A DNA stretch of 49,909 nt from Ferrovibrio sp. (lineage in GTDB: Bacteria; Pseudomonadota; Alphaproteobacteria; Ferrovibrionales; Ferrovibrionaceae), in contig NZ_JAOZVR010000085.1 of NCBI RefSeq assembly GCF_025869515.1, forward strand, positions 2,758 through 52,666, read 5' to 3'. Made by a program: the position numbers and the translations under genes. Numbering within the stretch: position 1 is the stretch's first letter; each line of letters begins with the position of its first letter. Of this stretch, positions 34,262-42,258 are shown piece after piece. A model generated the notes under the pieces. It ran no database searches and was not told the DNA's origin. It was given only the letters and a program-made list of their open reading frames with translations.

Positions 34262-37039
34262 TTAAGCCAGATTCTGCTGTTCGCCAGTGCCGGCCCGCAT
34301 CGTATTGAGAAAAGCCGCGGTTTCCGCCACGGCCTCCCTGATGCCGAGCCGGCGCACCTCGACGCTGGCCGGGAAAGCCGAGAGCAGGCGCGACGGCAGC
34401 TGCGCATCCAGCACGACAAAGACGCCGTAATCCTCGGCACGACGCAGCAGGCGGCCATAGGCCTGCTTCAGTTTCAGCCGCGTGAGCAGGTCGTCATAGG
34501 CCTGGCCGCCGAAAGCCGTCCTGCGCGCCTTGTGCAGCAGGTCAGGTCGCGGCCATGGCACGCGGTCGAAGACGGCAAGACGTAAAGACGCGCCCGGCAC
34601 GTCGACGCCGTCGCGCATCGCATCGGTGCCGAGCAGGCAGGCATGCTCCTCGGCGCGGAAGATATCGACCAGCGTGGCGTTATCCAGCGGATCGACATGC
34701 TGCGCGTATAATGGCAGGCCGGCTTCGGCGAGCGGCTGCAGGATGCGTTTCTGCACGGCGCGCAGGCGGAAGATCGCCGTGAAGAGTCCCAGCCCGCCGC
34801 CACCCGATGCAAGGAAGAGTTCGCGATAGGCGGCGGCCACCTGGTCCATCGCATCGCGGCGCACATCGGTCACGACGAAGACGCGTGTGCGGTTGGCATA
34901 GTCGAAGGGCGATGGGAATGCCGCGCGGCGCGCCGGCTGCGGCAGGTGGCGCGCGCCGCTGCGGATTTCGGCGCTGTTCCAGGCTGCCTCCGGCGCGGCA
35001 TCGGTCTTGGCCGGTGCAATATCGCGCAAGGTGGCCGACGTGATCGCCACGCCATGCGCGGGTTTCAGCACGGCAGCGGCGAAGGGCAGCATCGGATCGA
35101 GGTAATGGCGATAGAGGCCGAGATCGAGATCGCGGCCATCAATGCGTTCCAGCCCGAACCAGTCGACGAAGGTCGATGGCGTTTCGGTCTGCAGGTCGAG
35201 CAGCATGCTGCGCCACGCGTCCAGAGTCAGCTTCCGCCGCAGCAGGCCGCGCAGCGCACCCTCGATGCGCGACCGCGTCGCCGTATCCAGCTCGGCTGTC
35301 TCGTCGGCCAGCATGTCGCTTAAGGATTTGCTCAGACTGTTGAGCGGTTCCAGCACGCGCTCGATGCCGCGGGCGAAGTCCAGCGCGGCATCGATCAGGC
35401 CGCTGACCGGCTCCCTGGTCGGGCATTCTAGGCCATAGGGAGAATCCGGCTGCGCACTGCGGGCCAGAATCTGCTGCCGTGCCCGGGCCAGGAATTTCTC
35501 GCCCTGGCCGTTGGCATTGCCCTCGCCCAAACGCGTGAGCCAGCCCTCGCCCGGCAGGCAGCGCGCCGCTTCCACCACGGCTTCCAGCGCGGTCCTGCCG
35601 CGTTCATCCTGCGCCACCAGATCGCCGATGCGGTTGGCAATGCCGCGCGCGCGGCTGCGCCGGCCGCCCTCGGGCCCGCGCAGCCAGCGCCGCAGGTCGA
35701 CGCCTTCCATGCCGGTGAGATGTGCGGCGAAAGCACTATCTGCTGCTTCAAAGAGGTGGTGGCCTTCGTCGAAGACGTAGCGCAGCGGTTTCTGTGAATC
35801 GTCTTCACCCATCGCTGCCTGGATCATCACCAGCGCATGATTGGCGATCACCATCTCGGCCTTGCGCGATTTGCGCACGGCGCGCTCGATGAAGCATTTG
35901 CGATAATGCGGACAGCCGGCATGTATGCATTCGCCGCGCTGGTCGGTCAGCCCCAGCGTGCGGTTGCGGCCATGCAGGTCGGCGGCCCAGGCCGGGAAAT
36001 CGCCGCCGGCCAGATCGCCGTCGCGCGTCGCGCCGGCCCAGCGCGCGATCAGGCTGAGCGGCACCAGGTCCTGCGGCCGCGCCGCGCCGCCCTGTGTCGC
36101 GTCTTCGAGATTGAGCAGGCAGAGATAGTTTTCGCGGCCCTTTCTGATGACGACCTTGCCCTGCTTTTCCGCTGCATTGGGGAACAGGCGGTCGAGTTCG
36201 TGATCGAGCTGGCGCTGCAGGTTCTTGGTGTAGGTCGACAGCCACACCGTGCCGCCGTTCTTTTCGGCCCAGACGCTGGCCGGCGCGATATAGCCCAGTG
36301 TCTTGCCGATGCCGGTGCCGGCTTCGGCCAGCACCAGTTCCGGCATGCCGATCATTTCACGCGGCGCGAAGGCCTGCGCCACGGTGGCAGCGTAATCGGC
36401 CTGCGTCTCGCGCAGTTCGGCCGTGGTGCCGAGCAGCTGCGCCAGCCGTTCGCGTGCCTCCGCGGGCGATACGCTCTGGGTATCCGGCGGCGGCGGCGGT
36501 GCGTAATCCACCCATTCGGGCAGTTCCTGCCAGATATCCAGGCCGCCGGCGCCACCGCTCGGCGCATTGGCCGCATCGGGTCCCAGCGCCATCAGCAGAT
36601 AGGGCGCCCAGGGCCAGCCGGCCTTCTGCAGCGTCTGCGCCAGCCGCATGGAGCGGCGAAGCGTGCGCGGCTGCTGGCGCGGCAAGTCTTCCAGCAGCAG
36701 CTGCGCCGCGTGATGCAGATACTGTGCGGCTTCCTCGTCGTCGGCGGCATCGAGATTGATGCGGGCCAGCAGTCCATGCGGCGTGGGCAGGCAGAAGCGT
36801 GCCGGCCGCACGAAAGCGAAGAGATCGAGCAGGTCATAGGCCGCGAAGGGCTCGACGCCGAGCCGCGCGGCCGTTGCCTTGGCATGCACCAGCAGCGGCG
36901 GCGTGGCGCGTGCCCGCCGCGCGGCGGCGTCGGGCGACAGTTTCTCAAGATGTCCGTTCTCGAACCACCAGGCGACACCGCCGCCGGCGACCAGCGCCGG
37001 CAGTCGCCCCAGAGCAGCAGAGAGACTTGTCTCGGTCAT
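34262..37039 (-). CDS. dinG: DinG-family ATP-dependent DNA helicase
   Basis: A 925-residue XPD/DinG-type helicase that unwinds structured DNA 5' to 3'. Walker A (EAGTGIGKT) is near residue 240, after an alphaproteobacterial N-terminal extension. Iron-sulfur Cys ligands are the one in ENYLCLL plus C-x4-C-x5-C in CIHAGCPHYRKC, the same spacing as E. coli DinG. The DEGH box is DEGHHLFEAAD; late motifs include ITSATL and QAYGRLLRR. ATG 37039 overlaps the cupin-like gene's stop by 4 nt, so it is translated from an operon led by an S24 repressor. Confidence 0.92.
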   Translation of the reverse strand: MTETSLSAALGRLPALVAGGGVAWWFENGHLEKLSPDAAARRARATPPLLVHAKATAARLGVEPFAAYDLLDLFAFVRPARFCLPTPHGLLARINLDAADDEEAAQYLHHAAQLLLEDLPRQQPRTLRRSMRLAQTLQKAGWPWAPYLLMALGPDAANAPSGGAGGLDIWQELPEWVDYAPPPPPDTQSVSPAEARERLAQLLGTTAELRETQADYAATVAQAFAPREMIGMPELVLAEAGTGIGKTLGYIAPASVWAEKNGGTVWLSTYTKNLQRQLDHELDRLFPNAAEKQGKVVIRKGRENYLCLLNLEDATQGGAARPQDLVPLSLIARWAGATRDGDLAGGDFPAWAADLHGRNRTLGLTDQRGECIHAGCPHYRKCFIERAVRKSRKAEMVIANHALVMIQAAMGEDDSQKPLRYVFDEGHHLFEAADSAFAAHLTGMEGVDLRRWLRGPEGGRRSRARGIANRIGDLVAQDERGRTALEAVVEAARCLPGEGWLTRLGEGNANGQGEKFLARARQQILARSAQPDSPYGLECPTREPVSGLIDAALDFARGIERVLEPLNSLSKSLSDMLADETAELDTATRSRIEGALRGLLRRKLTLDAWRSMLLDLQTETPSTFVDWFGLERIDGRDLDLGLYRHYLDPMLPFAAAVLKPAHGVAITSATLRDIAPAKTDAAPEAAWNSAEIRSGARHLPQPARRAAFPSPFDYANRTRVFVVTDVRRDAMDQVAAAYRELFLASGGGGLGLFTAIFRLRAVQKRILQPLAEAGLPLYAQHVDPLDNATLVDIFRAEEHACLLGTDAMRDGVDVPGASLRLAVFDRVPWPRPDLLHKARRTAFGGQAYDDLLTRLKLKQAYGRLLRRAEDYGVFVVLDAQLPSRLLSAFPASVEVRRLGIREAVAETAAFLNTMRAGTGEQQNLA

Positions 37040-37830
37040 CGATACATCAGGAAATTGGCGGCCTTGCCGAAACGCGACAGGCTGGTGCCGTAATCGATCA
37101 CTGCAGCCTCTACCAGCCCGTCGTTGCGCCGTCCATCGGCCGGCGCGATGAAGATGCGGCCATCGCGGTCGGTCGGATTCTGGTACTGCCGCAGGTCGGG
37201 TGAGCGGAGGCTGACATCGAAGGTGAAGACCGGGCTGTTTTCCGCAATAAACCAGTGCGCATTGTCGCAATCGTCCGACATGCTGACGGTTTCACCGACA
37301 TGGAAGACGGCATCCATATTCGGTTTCAGCACCATGCGGCCGGGAGCATCTTCCACGCGGTCGAAGGTGCGGGCGCGGAAGCGGCCCTGCAGCACCAGAT
37401 GCGCGGTGGCCAGGTTGTTATGGGCATGCGGCGGAATCGCATCGCCCTGCGGCAGGATGAAAATCGCCGTCCAGATCCGTTGGCCGCTGGTTTCCAGCGG
37501 CGGCAGCCGCACGCGCTCGAAATGCTCGCCTGGGCCTCTGCTTTCCAGCGCCGTCTTCAGTCGTGCGAAATCGATATAGGACAGCAGTTCATGGATCGGC
37601 ACTGTTGCATTCAGTCCGGCAATGGCCTGCTGCCATTGCAGCGGCGACAGGCTGCGCTGCCGGAAATCGCGGGCAAGATCGGCCACGCCGCCCGCCCATG
37701 CCTCAGTCAGCGGTTTGACGGCGGCGGCAAAAGCGTTGCTGCCCAGTGCCAGTCGCAGGAAGCCCAGAGTCGCAGCGGTCTGCAGCAAGCCTTGCGTGAC
37801 GTGCCGCCGGGTCGGTGCCGCCGGGTCCAT
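37036..37830 (-). CDS. Cupin-like protein in repressor-dinG operon
   Basis: A 264-residue protein starting at ATG 37830 (MDPAAPTRRHVTQGLL). The second half has a cupin-type strand set: GDAIPPHAHNNLATAHLVLQ carries the HxHN metal-ligand pattern, and the distal FHVGETVSMSDDCDNAHWF could give the third His. I assign no enzyme name. The N-terminal helical part is unrecognised. It sits between the S24 repressor (8-bp gap) and dinG (4-nt overlap). Confidence 0.7.
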   Translation of the reverse strand: MDPAAPTRRHVTQGLLQTAATLGFLRLALGSNAFAAAVKPLTEAWAGGVADLARDFRQRSLSPLQWQQAIAGLNATVPIHELLSYIDFARLKTALESRGPGEHFERVRLPPLETSGQRIWTAIFILPQGDAIPPHAHNNLATAHLVLQGRFRARTFDRVEDAPGRMVLKPNMDAVFHVGETVSMSDDCDNAHWFIAENSPVFTFDVSLRSPDLRQYQNPTDRDGRIFIAPADGRRNDGLVEAAVIDYGTSLSRFGKAANFLMYR

Positions 37831-37838
37831 TGCGCGAT

Positions 37839-38474
37839 CTATTGCGCCGCCCAGACAATGCGGGCGATCCAGGCAATATCCTGCACGTCGAAGCCGCGTT
37901 CGGGATAGGCGGGATTGAACGAGGCCAGCTCGATGCGGGTCAGCGTGCGGCGCGACAGCAGCTTGCACATCACTTCGCCCTGCACGGTCTTGGCGATCAC
38001 GCGATCGCCGCGCCGCACATTGGCGGCCGGCGAGACGATGACGATATCGCCGTCGCGATAGACCGGCAGCATGCTGTCGCCGCTGATCTCCAGCGCATAG
38101 GCCTGCGGATCGCCGATCTCCGGGAAGGGGACCTTCTCCCAGCCTTCGCCGGTCGGGAAACCGGCATCGTCGAAATAGCCATCCTTGCCGGCCTGGGCCA
38201 GGCCGATCAGCGGCACGCGCTGGGTGCTGCGCGGCACACCACCGGATTCGCTCAGCAGATCCATGAACTCCGGCACGCTGGCACCGGTCGCCTCGATCAC
38301 CTTGGCGATCGATTCCGTCGAGGGCCAGCGCTGCTTGCCATCGCGCGAGATACGCTTGGAGCGATTGAAGGTGGTGGGGTCGAGTCCGGCCTTGCGGGCC
38401 AGTCCCGAGGCCGTGAGGCCATAGCGGTCGGCAAGACCGTCGATGGCGGCCCAGATCGCACGATGTGTCAGCAT
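37839..38474 (-). CDS. S24-family (LexA/CI-like) self-cleaving repressor
   Basis: A 211-residue repressor from ATG 38474 (TTG 38492 would add six residues). The N-terminal helix-turn-helix reads YGLTASGLARKAGLDPTTFNRSKR. The C-terminal LexA/UmuD-type peptidase domain has a cleavage-site Ala95-Gly96 (IGLAQAGKDG), the nucleophile Ser134 in SGDSMLP and Lys171 in VMCKLLSRR. The 37-residue Ser-Lys spacing equals that of LexA and UmuD. RecA-stimulated self-cleavage is therefore expected. It faces the phage-like genes and leads an operon with the cupin-like gene and dinG. Confidence 0.9.
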   Translation of the reverse strand: MLTHRAIWAAIDGLADRYGLTASGLARKAGLDPTTFNRSKRISRDGKQRWPSTESIAKVIEATGASVPEFMDLLSESGGVPRSTQRVPLIGLAQAGKDGYFDDAGFPTGEGWEKVPFPEIGDPQAYALEISGDSMLPVYRDGDIVIVSPAANVRRGDRVIAKTVQGEVMCKLLSRRTLTRIELASFNPAYPERGFDVQDIAWIARIVWAAQ

Positions 38475-38488
38475 GGGAAGATTGTCTT

Positions 38489-38506
38489 GCAAATCGGTGG
38501 ATTTGC
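38489..38506. promoter_or_regulatory. Palindrome just upstream of the S24 repressor gene
   Basis: Perfect inverted repeat GCAAATC-GGTG-GATTTGC, 15 bp upstream of the repressor ATG. Candidate autoregulatory operator for the repressor or a translation-control hairpin. Confidence 0.5.
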
Positions 38507-38533
38507 CTACAGGAATATTCTCTGATTACGCGT

Positions 38534-38563
38534 TTGACATGAGAACATATAGGGAAATATGAT
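38534..38563 (+). promoter_or_regulatory. Sigma-70 promoter of phage-like module, with overlapping inverted repeat
   Basis: TTGACA (38534-38539), 18-bp spacer, TATGAT (38558-38563), both perfect or near-consensus. An inverted repeat CATAT-N6-ATATG (38546-38561) covers the spacer and -10, a natural repressor site. A 5-bp hairpin (AGGCG / CGCCT, 38572-38588) lies in the start of the transcript. Confidence 0.75.
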
Positions 38564-38623
38564 GTCTCTTTAGGCGCGAATAACGCCTGTGTTCTGCTCG
38601 CATCGGGTCTGGATGTGAAACAG

Positions 38624-39094
38624 ATGAGCGAAAATCCAGCTAAACCGGGATTTCAATCGCCAGCTCCGGCTGCGCTCGTCCCCGCCCGACCGGACCGGGC
38701 GGTGGTGGTCTTTGCCGAGGAAACCCGTCTGCCGAAGCTGCGCCGGCTCAAGCCGGGCTTTCGTCACTGCTATGCCTATATGGCCATGCCAGGCGGCTGG
38801 GTGGGCATCGACCCTTTGGCATATATGACTGAAATAAAAGGATTTTACGACTGGCCTGCGGATGCGGACCTGGCGACGCATCTGCGCGGCCTGGGGCAAT
38901 GCGCCCTGACCGTGCCGGTCCTGCAGCCGCCGCGCCGGCTGGCGCCGCCGCTGCCGTTTTCCTGTGTCGAAGTGGTCAAGCGGCTGATCGGTTTGCAAAG
39001 CTGGTCTATAAGAACGCCATGGGAACTATTTCTGCATTTGCGGAAAATATGCCTTGACGATGGATTTGTTTCGTTCTATATTCCTTTTCGATAG
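38624..39094 (+). CDS. Phage-module protein, possible permuted papain-fold hydrolase
   Basis: A 156-residue protein of unknown function, first gene after the module promoter (GTG 38615 is an alternative start). After a Pro/Ala-rich N-terminus, a compact domain shows FRHCYAYMAMPGGWVGIDPL, then PPLPFSCVEVVKRLIGL and TPWELFLHL. The order His48, an acidic residue (Asp63), then a Cys114 at the start of a helix resembles circularly permuted NlpC/P60 (YiiX/LRAT-type) enzymes. This is inference from motif order only. The last ~20 residues are AT-rich and hold a second promoter. Confidence 0.6.
   Translation: MSENPAKPGFQSPAPAALVPARPDRAVVVFAEETRLPKLRRLKPGFRHCYAYMAMPGGWVGIDPLAYMTEIKGFYDWPADADLATHLRGLGQCALTVPVLQPPRRLAPPLPFSCVEVVKRLIGLQSWSIRTPWELFLHLRKICLDDGFVSFYIPFR
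39054..39082 (+). promoter_or_regulatory. Second promoter, within the 3' end of the upstream gene
   Basis: TTGACG (39054-39059), 17-bp spacer, TATATT (39077-39082), close to consensus and in an AT-rich patch. The start point falls near 39089, inside a small inverted repeat TTCCT-N7-AGGAA (39081-39097). It should drive the proline-rich/portal/scaffold/holin genes independently. Confidence 0.65.
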
Positions 39095-39143
39095 GAACAA
39101 ATAGCAAACACCAGAAGTCGATATTTAAAAGGGATTTGCCGCC

Positions 39144-39365
39144 ATGGGTGGGATTTTCAGCTCTCCGTCACCGCCGCCGCCTCCGCCCCCGCCGCCCCCC
39201 GCGCCGGAACCGACCGAGAGCGAGGCCGAGCTGGCGGAGAAGGCGGCGCGCGAACGCCGCCGCCGCTCCCAGGGCGAGACCATCGCCACCTCTTGGCGTG
39301 GCGTCGATGACCCCAACACCGAAACCCTCACCGGCAAGGCGGGCAAGCGCCTGCTCGGCGAATGA
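39144..39365 (+). CDS. Small proline-rich phage protein
   Basis: A 73-residue protein: MGGIFSSPS, then a run of ten prolines, an acidic/basic helix (SEAELAEKAARERRRRSQG) and an end GKAGKRLLGE. Small proteins ending in xLLGE and placed directly before the portal gene are common in podovirus-like head modules; the function is unknown. AAGGGA precedes the ATG. The stop lies 12 bp ahead of the portal start (39377). Confidence 0.75.
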   Translation: MGGIFSSPSPPPPPPPPPPAPEPTESEAELAEKAARERRRRSQGETIATSWRGVDDPNTETLTGKAGKRLLGE

Positions 39366-39376
39366 GGACAGGTCCC

Positions 39377-41029
39377 ATGCCGAGACACGATCACATGACA
39401 GTCGCGCAAAAGCCTGAGCACGATCCGCTGCGTCCCGAAGCACTGCGCCGCCGCTACGAGCGAATCCGCGGTCAGCGTGGCGCCTGGGAAGCGCTGTGGC
39501 AGGACTGCTACGACTATTCCCTGCCGGCGCGGCGCCCCGGTGGTCTTTCCGGTGGCCTGGGCGGAGGTGGCAATGCCAGCCGCGTCAACGAACGCCTGTT
39601 CGATGCCACGGCTGCCGATGCCGCCGAGCAGCTCGCTGCAACTTTGCTGGCGCAGCTCACGCCGCCCTGGTCGCGCTGGTTCGCGTTCCGGCCCGGCCGC
39701 GACGTGCCGCAGGAAAATCACGGCGCCATGGCCGGCGAACTGGATCGTGCTGCTGAATTGCTGCAGGCCCAGTTCGATCGCAGCAATCTCGCCGTGGAGC
39801 TGCACCAGGCGATGCTCGATCTCGTGGTTGCCGGTACAGCCTGCCTCGCCTGTGAGGAAGCGCCACTGGGTGAGGCGAGTGCCTTTCGCTTCAGTGCCGT
39901 GCCGCTGAACGATCTGGCGCTTGATGAAAGCGGCAGCGGCCGGCTCGATATCGTGTTCCGTCGCCAGGAACTGACGCTGGAACAGCTCGGCCAGCGTTAT
40001 CCGGTACTGGAGCAACAGGCCTGGTTCACCACGCGGCGTCAGCGCGAGCCGGATGCAAGGCTCGGCCTGCTCGATTGCCTGCTGCCGGCACCGGCACCGC
40101 AATATGGCTATCTGTTTGCCACCGTCCTGGAAGATGGCGCGCTGAATGAGGATGCCAGCCTGCTCGGCGCGGGTCGCTTCGAGCAGCCTCCCTTCATTGC
40201 CTTCCGCTGGCTCAAGGCGCCGGGCGAGGTCTATGGCCGCTCGCCGGTGATGAAGGCGCTGCCCGATATCAAGACGGCGAACAAGGTGGTCGAACTCGTG
40301 CTCAAGAATGCCTCGATCGCTGTCACCGGTATCTGGCAGGCCGACGATGACGGCGTACTCAACCCGGCCAATGTGAAACTGGTGCCCGGCGCCATCATTC
40401 CCAAGGCGGTCGGCTCCTCGGGTCTGACGCCGCTGGCCGCGCCAGGCCGGTTCGACATTTCGCAGATCGTGCTCGACGACCTGCGTGCCCGCATCCGTCA
40501 TGCCCTGCTGGCCGACCGGCTCGGCCAGATCGATGCGCCGCGCATGACGGCAACGGAAGTGATGGAACGCGCCGCCGAGATGGCGCGCCAGCTCGGCGCC
40601 ACCTTCGGACGGCTGCAGTCCGAACTGCTCACGCCGCTGGTGCTGCGCAGCGTCGCCATCCTGCAGCGGCGCGGCGAAATTCCGCGCTTTGCCCTCGATG
40701 GCCGTGAAGTCGCATTGGTGCAGCAGTCGCCACTGGCGCGGCTGCAGGCCCAGGGCGACGTTCAGAGCGTGCTGACCTGGCTGCAGCAGCTGCAGGCGCT
40801 CGGGCCGGCGGCATTGCAGGTGGTCGATACCGTCGCCGTGGCACGCTGGCTCGGCCGCACGCTCGGCGTGCCGGGCGAATTCCTGATCGAGGCCGGCGAA
40901 GCACCGGCGGGCGGCGGCGCGGCCCTGCCGCAGCAACTGGCCCAGACTCTTACCGGGGCCGCCCCGCAACTGCAGCAGATGCTGCAGCAGCTGGCCGGTG
41001 CCCAGCAGACGACAGGCGCGGTGCAATGA
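39377..41029 (+). CDS. Podovirus-type portal (head-to-tail connector) protein
   Basis: A 550-residue portal protein of the Head-tail connector family, which forms the dodecameric DNA gate of tailed phages. The N-terminal part LRRRYERIRGQRGAWEALWQDCYDYSLPAR and SRVNERLFDATAADAAEQLAATLLAQLTPPWSRWFAF is typical. PFIAFRWLKAPGEVYGRSPVMKALPDIKTAN is the conserved core, and the C-terminus is Gln-rich. Length is normal, so it looks intact. It overlaps the Bbp19-like gene by 4 nt. A GAGGACAGG site precedes ATG 39377. Confidence 0.93.
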   Translation: MPRHDHMTVAQKPEHDPLRPEALRRRYERIRGQRGAWEALWQDCYDYSLPARRPGGLSGGLGGGGNASRVNERLFDATAADAAEQLAATLLAQLTPPWSRWFAFRPGRDVPQENHGAMAGELDRAAELLQAQFDRSNLAVELHQAMLDLVVAGTACLACEEAPLGEASAFRFSAVPLNDLALDESGSGRLDIVFRRQELTLEQLGQRYPVLEQQAWFTTRRQREPDARLGLLDCLLPAPAPQYGYLFATVLEDGALNEDASLLGAGRFEQPPFIAFRWLKAPGEVYGRSPVMKALPDIKTANKVVELVLKNASIAVTGIWQADDDGVLNPANVKLVPGAIIPKAVGSSGLTPLAAPGRFDISQIVLDDLRARIRHALLADRLGQIDAPRMTATEVMERAAEMARQLGATFGRLQSELLTPLVLRSVAILQRRGEIPRFALDGREVALVQQSPLARLQAQGDVQSVLTWLQQLQALGPAALQVVDTVAVARWLGRTLGVPGEFLIEAGEAPAGGGAALPQQLAQTLTGAAPQLQQMLQQLAGAQQTTGAVQ

Positions 41030-41253
41030 GTGAGACAATGACCGATCCGATGCAGGGTGATCTCACCGCGGCGTTTGCGCGCTGTTTCCGCGGCAATGAC
41101 GGTGAACGCGTGCTGGCGCATCTGCGCCGCATCACCATCGAGCGGCGCCCGGCACCTGATTGCAGCGATGCCGAACTGCGGCATCTCGAAGGCCAGCGTC
41201 ATCTCGCCGCCTATATCGCGCAGCTGGTGACGCGCGGGCAGCTCGGCTCGTGA
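41026..41253 (+). CDS. Bbp19-like phage protein
   Basis: A 75-residue protein with the Bbp19 pattern: FARCFRGNDGERVLAHLRRITIERRPAPDCSDAELRHLEGQRHLAAYIAQL. Bbp19-like proteins are found between portal and scaffold genes of podovirus-like phages; the function is unknown. The ATGA overlap with the portal gene marks translational coupling. Confidence 0.85.
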   Translation: MSETMTDPMQGDLTAAFARCFRGNDGERVLAHLRRITIERRPAPDCSDAELRHLEGQRHLAAYIAQLVTRGQLGS

Positions 41254-41307
41254 AGTTTATCGGAACATTTCAGGATCAGTGAAGAGATATTGGGAAAGGG
41301 AAATGCG

Positions 41308-42030
41308 ATGACAGCCAACCTGCTTGATGCAGAAACGCATGACGATGCGGGCATCGATGCCGTGCCGGAGAAATTCCGCGACCCGCAGACGGGTGCGCTG
41401 CGCACCGATCTGCTGCTGAAATCCTATCGCGCGCTGGAGCAGAAGCTGGCCGGCATGGTGGTCCTGCCCGGCGACGACGGCGACGAAGATGCGCGGCTGC
41501 GTTTCCATCGCGCCCTCGGTGTGCCGGACTCACCCGATGGCTACGAGATCACACTCGGCAATCCTGCGCTGTCGACCGATCCGGATGTCAACCGCCGCCT
41601 GCACGAAGCGGGCTTCACACCTGCCCAGGCGCAGCTGGTCTACGATCTGGCCTGCGACCACGTGGTGCCGCAGCTGCATCGCATGGCCGGCGAATACCGC
41701 CTGCGCGGCGAACGTGATCGCCTGATGCAGCGCTATGGCAGCGAAGCGCGTTTTGCCGAGACGGCGCGCGCGCTCGAAGCCTGGGGTCGCCGCAATCTGC
41801 CCGAGCCGGTCTTCAACGCACTCGCATCGTCCTACGAGGGTATCGTGGCGCTGGAATCGATGATGCAGAACGGCGATCCGGCACTGACCCGCGGCGAAGG
41901 CGGCGGCGATCCCGCACTCAATGAAGATCAGCTGGTCGGCATGATGCGCGACCCGCGCTACTGGAAGAAACGCGACCCCGAGTTCCTCGCCAAGGTGACC
42001 GACGGCTTCAAGAGGCTGTACCCGGGCTGA
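41308..42030 (+). CDS. Phage scaffold/capsid-assembly protein
   Basis: A 240-residue protein resembling T7-type capsid assembly (scaffold) proteins. DAVPEKFRDPQTGALRTDLLLKSYRALEQKLAG is the conserved N-terminal segment, GVPDSPDGYEI follows, and a helical acidic middle leads to a basic C-terminal helix (DPRYWKKRDPEFLAKVTDGFKRLYPG), which in scaffolds contacts the capsid. ATG 41308 has AAAGGGAAA upstream. Its usual partner, the major capsid gene, should follow but is absent. Confidence 0.85.
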   Translation: MTANLLDAETHDDAGIDAVPEKFRDPQTGALRTDLLLKSYRALEQKLAGMVVLPGDDGDEDARLRFHRALGVPDSPDGYEITLGNPALSTDPDVNRRLHEAGFTPAQAQLVYDLACDHVVPQLHRMAGEYRLRGERDRLMQRYGSEARFAETARALEAWGRRNLPEPVFNALASSYEGIVALESMMQNGDPALTRGEGGGDPALNEDQLVGMMRDPRYWKKRDPEFLAKVTDGFKRLYPG

Positions 42031-42258
42031 TCGCGTACGGCTGGCGCTCGCGACAGCCGCGATGGTCGCTCCATCGTGGCACCGCAGATGCCGGCCGACG
42101 ACATTCCCGCCAACCGACAACCGCGAACCGGGCTTTTCCGGCGCGGCCGGCCGGCGCGGCGGCGACGGCGCCCCGTTTATTTCAGCGGGATAACGCCGCG
42201 GGCCGCATGAACCCGGCCGGACAACCGGCCCCGATAACTTTGACGAAAGGAGCGTCTG
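42031..42258. other. GC-rich gap where a capsid gene would be expected
   Basis: 228 bp without a supported gene between scaffold and holin. A GC-hairpin (GGCCGG-ACAA-CCGGCC, 42215-42230) precedes the holin's ribosome site (AAAGGAG). Short frames here resemble nothing I know; a deletion scar of a capsid gene is possible but unproven. Confidence 0.4.

Noticed and set aside
38493..38623. Alphaproteobacterial LexA box (GAAC-N7-GTTC) in the repressor/phage intergenic region
   Set aside because: GAAC and GTTC are present but not at the 7-bp spacing.
42215..42230. GGCCGG-ACAA-CCGGCC hairpin as a terminator
   Set aside because: No T-run follows and the holin ribosome site is only about 16 bp further, so read-through is likely.
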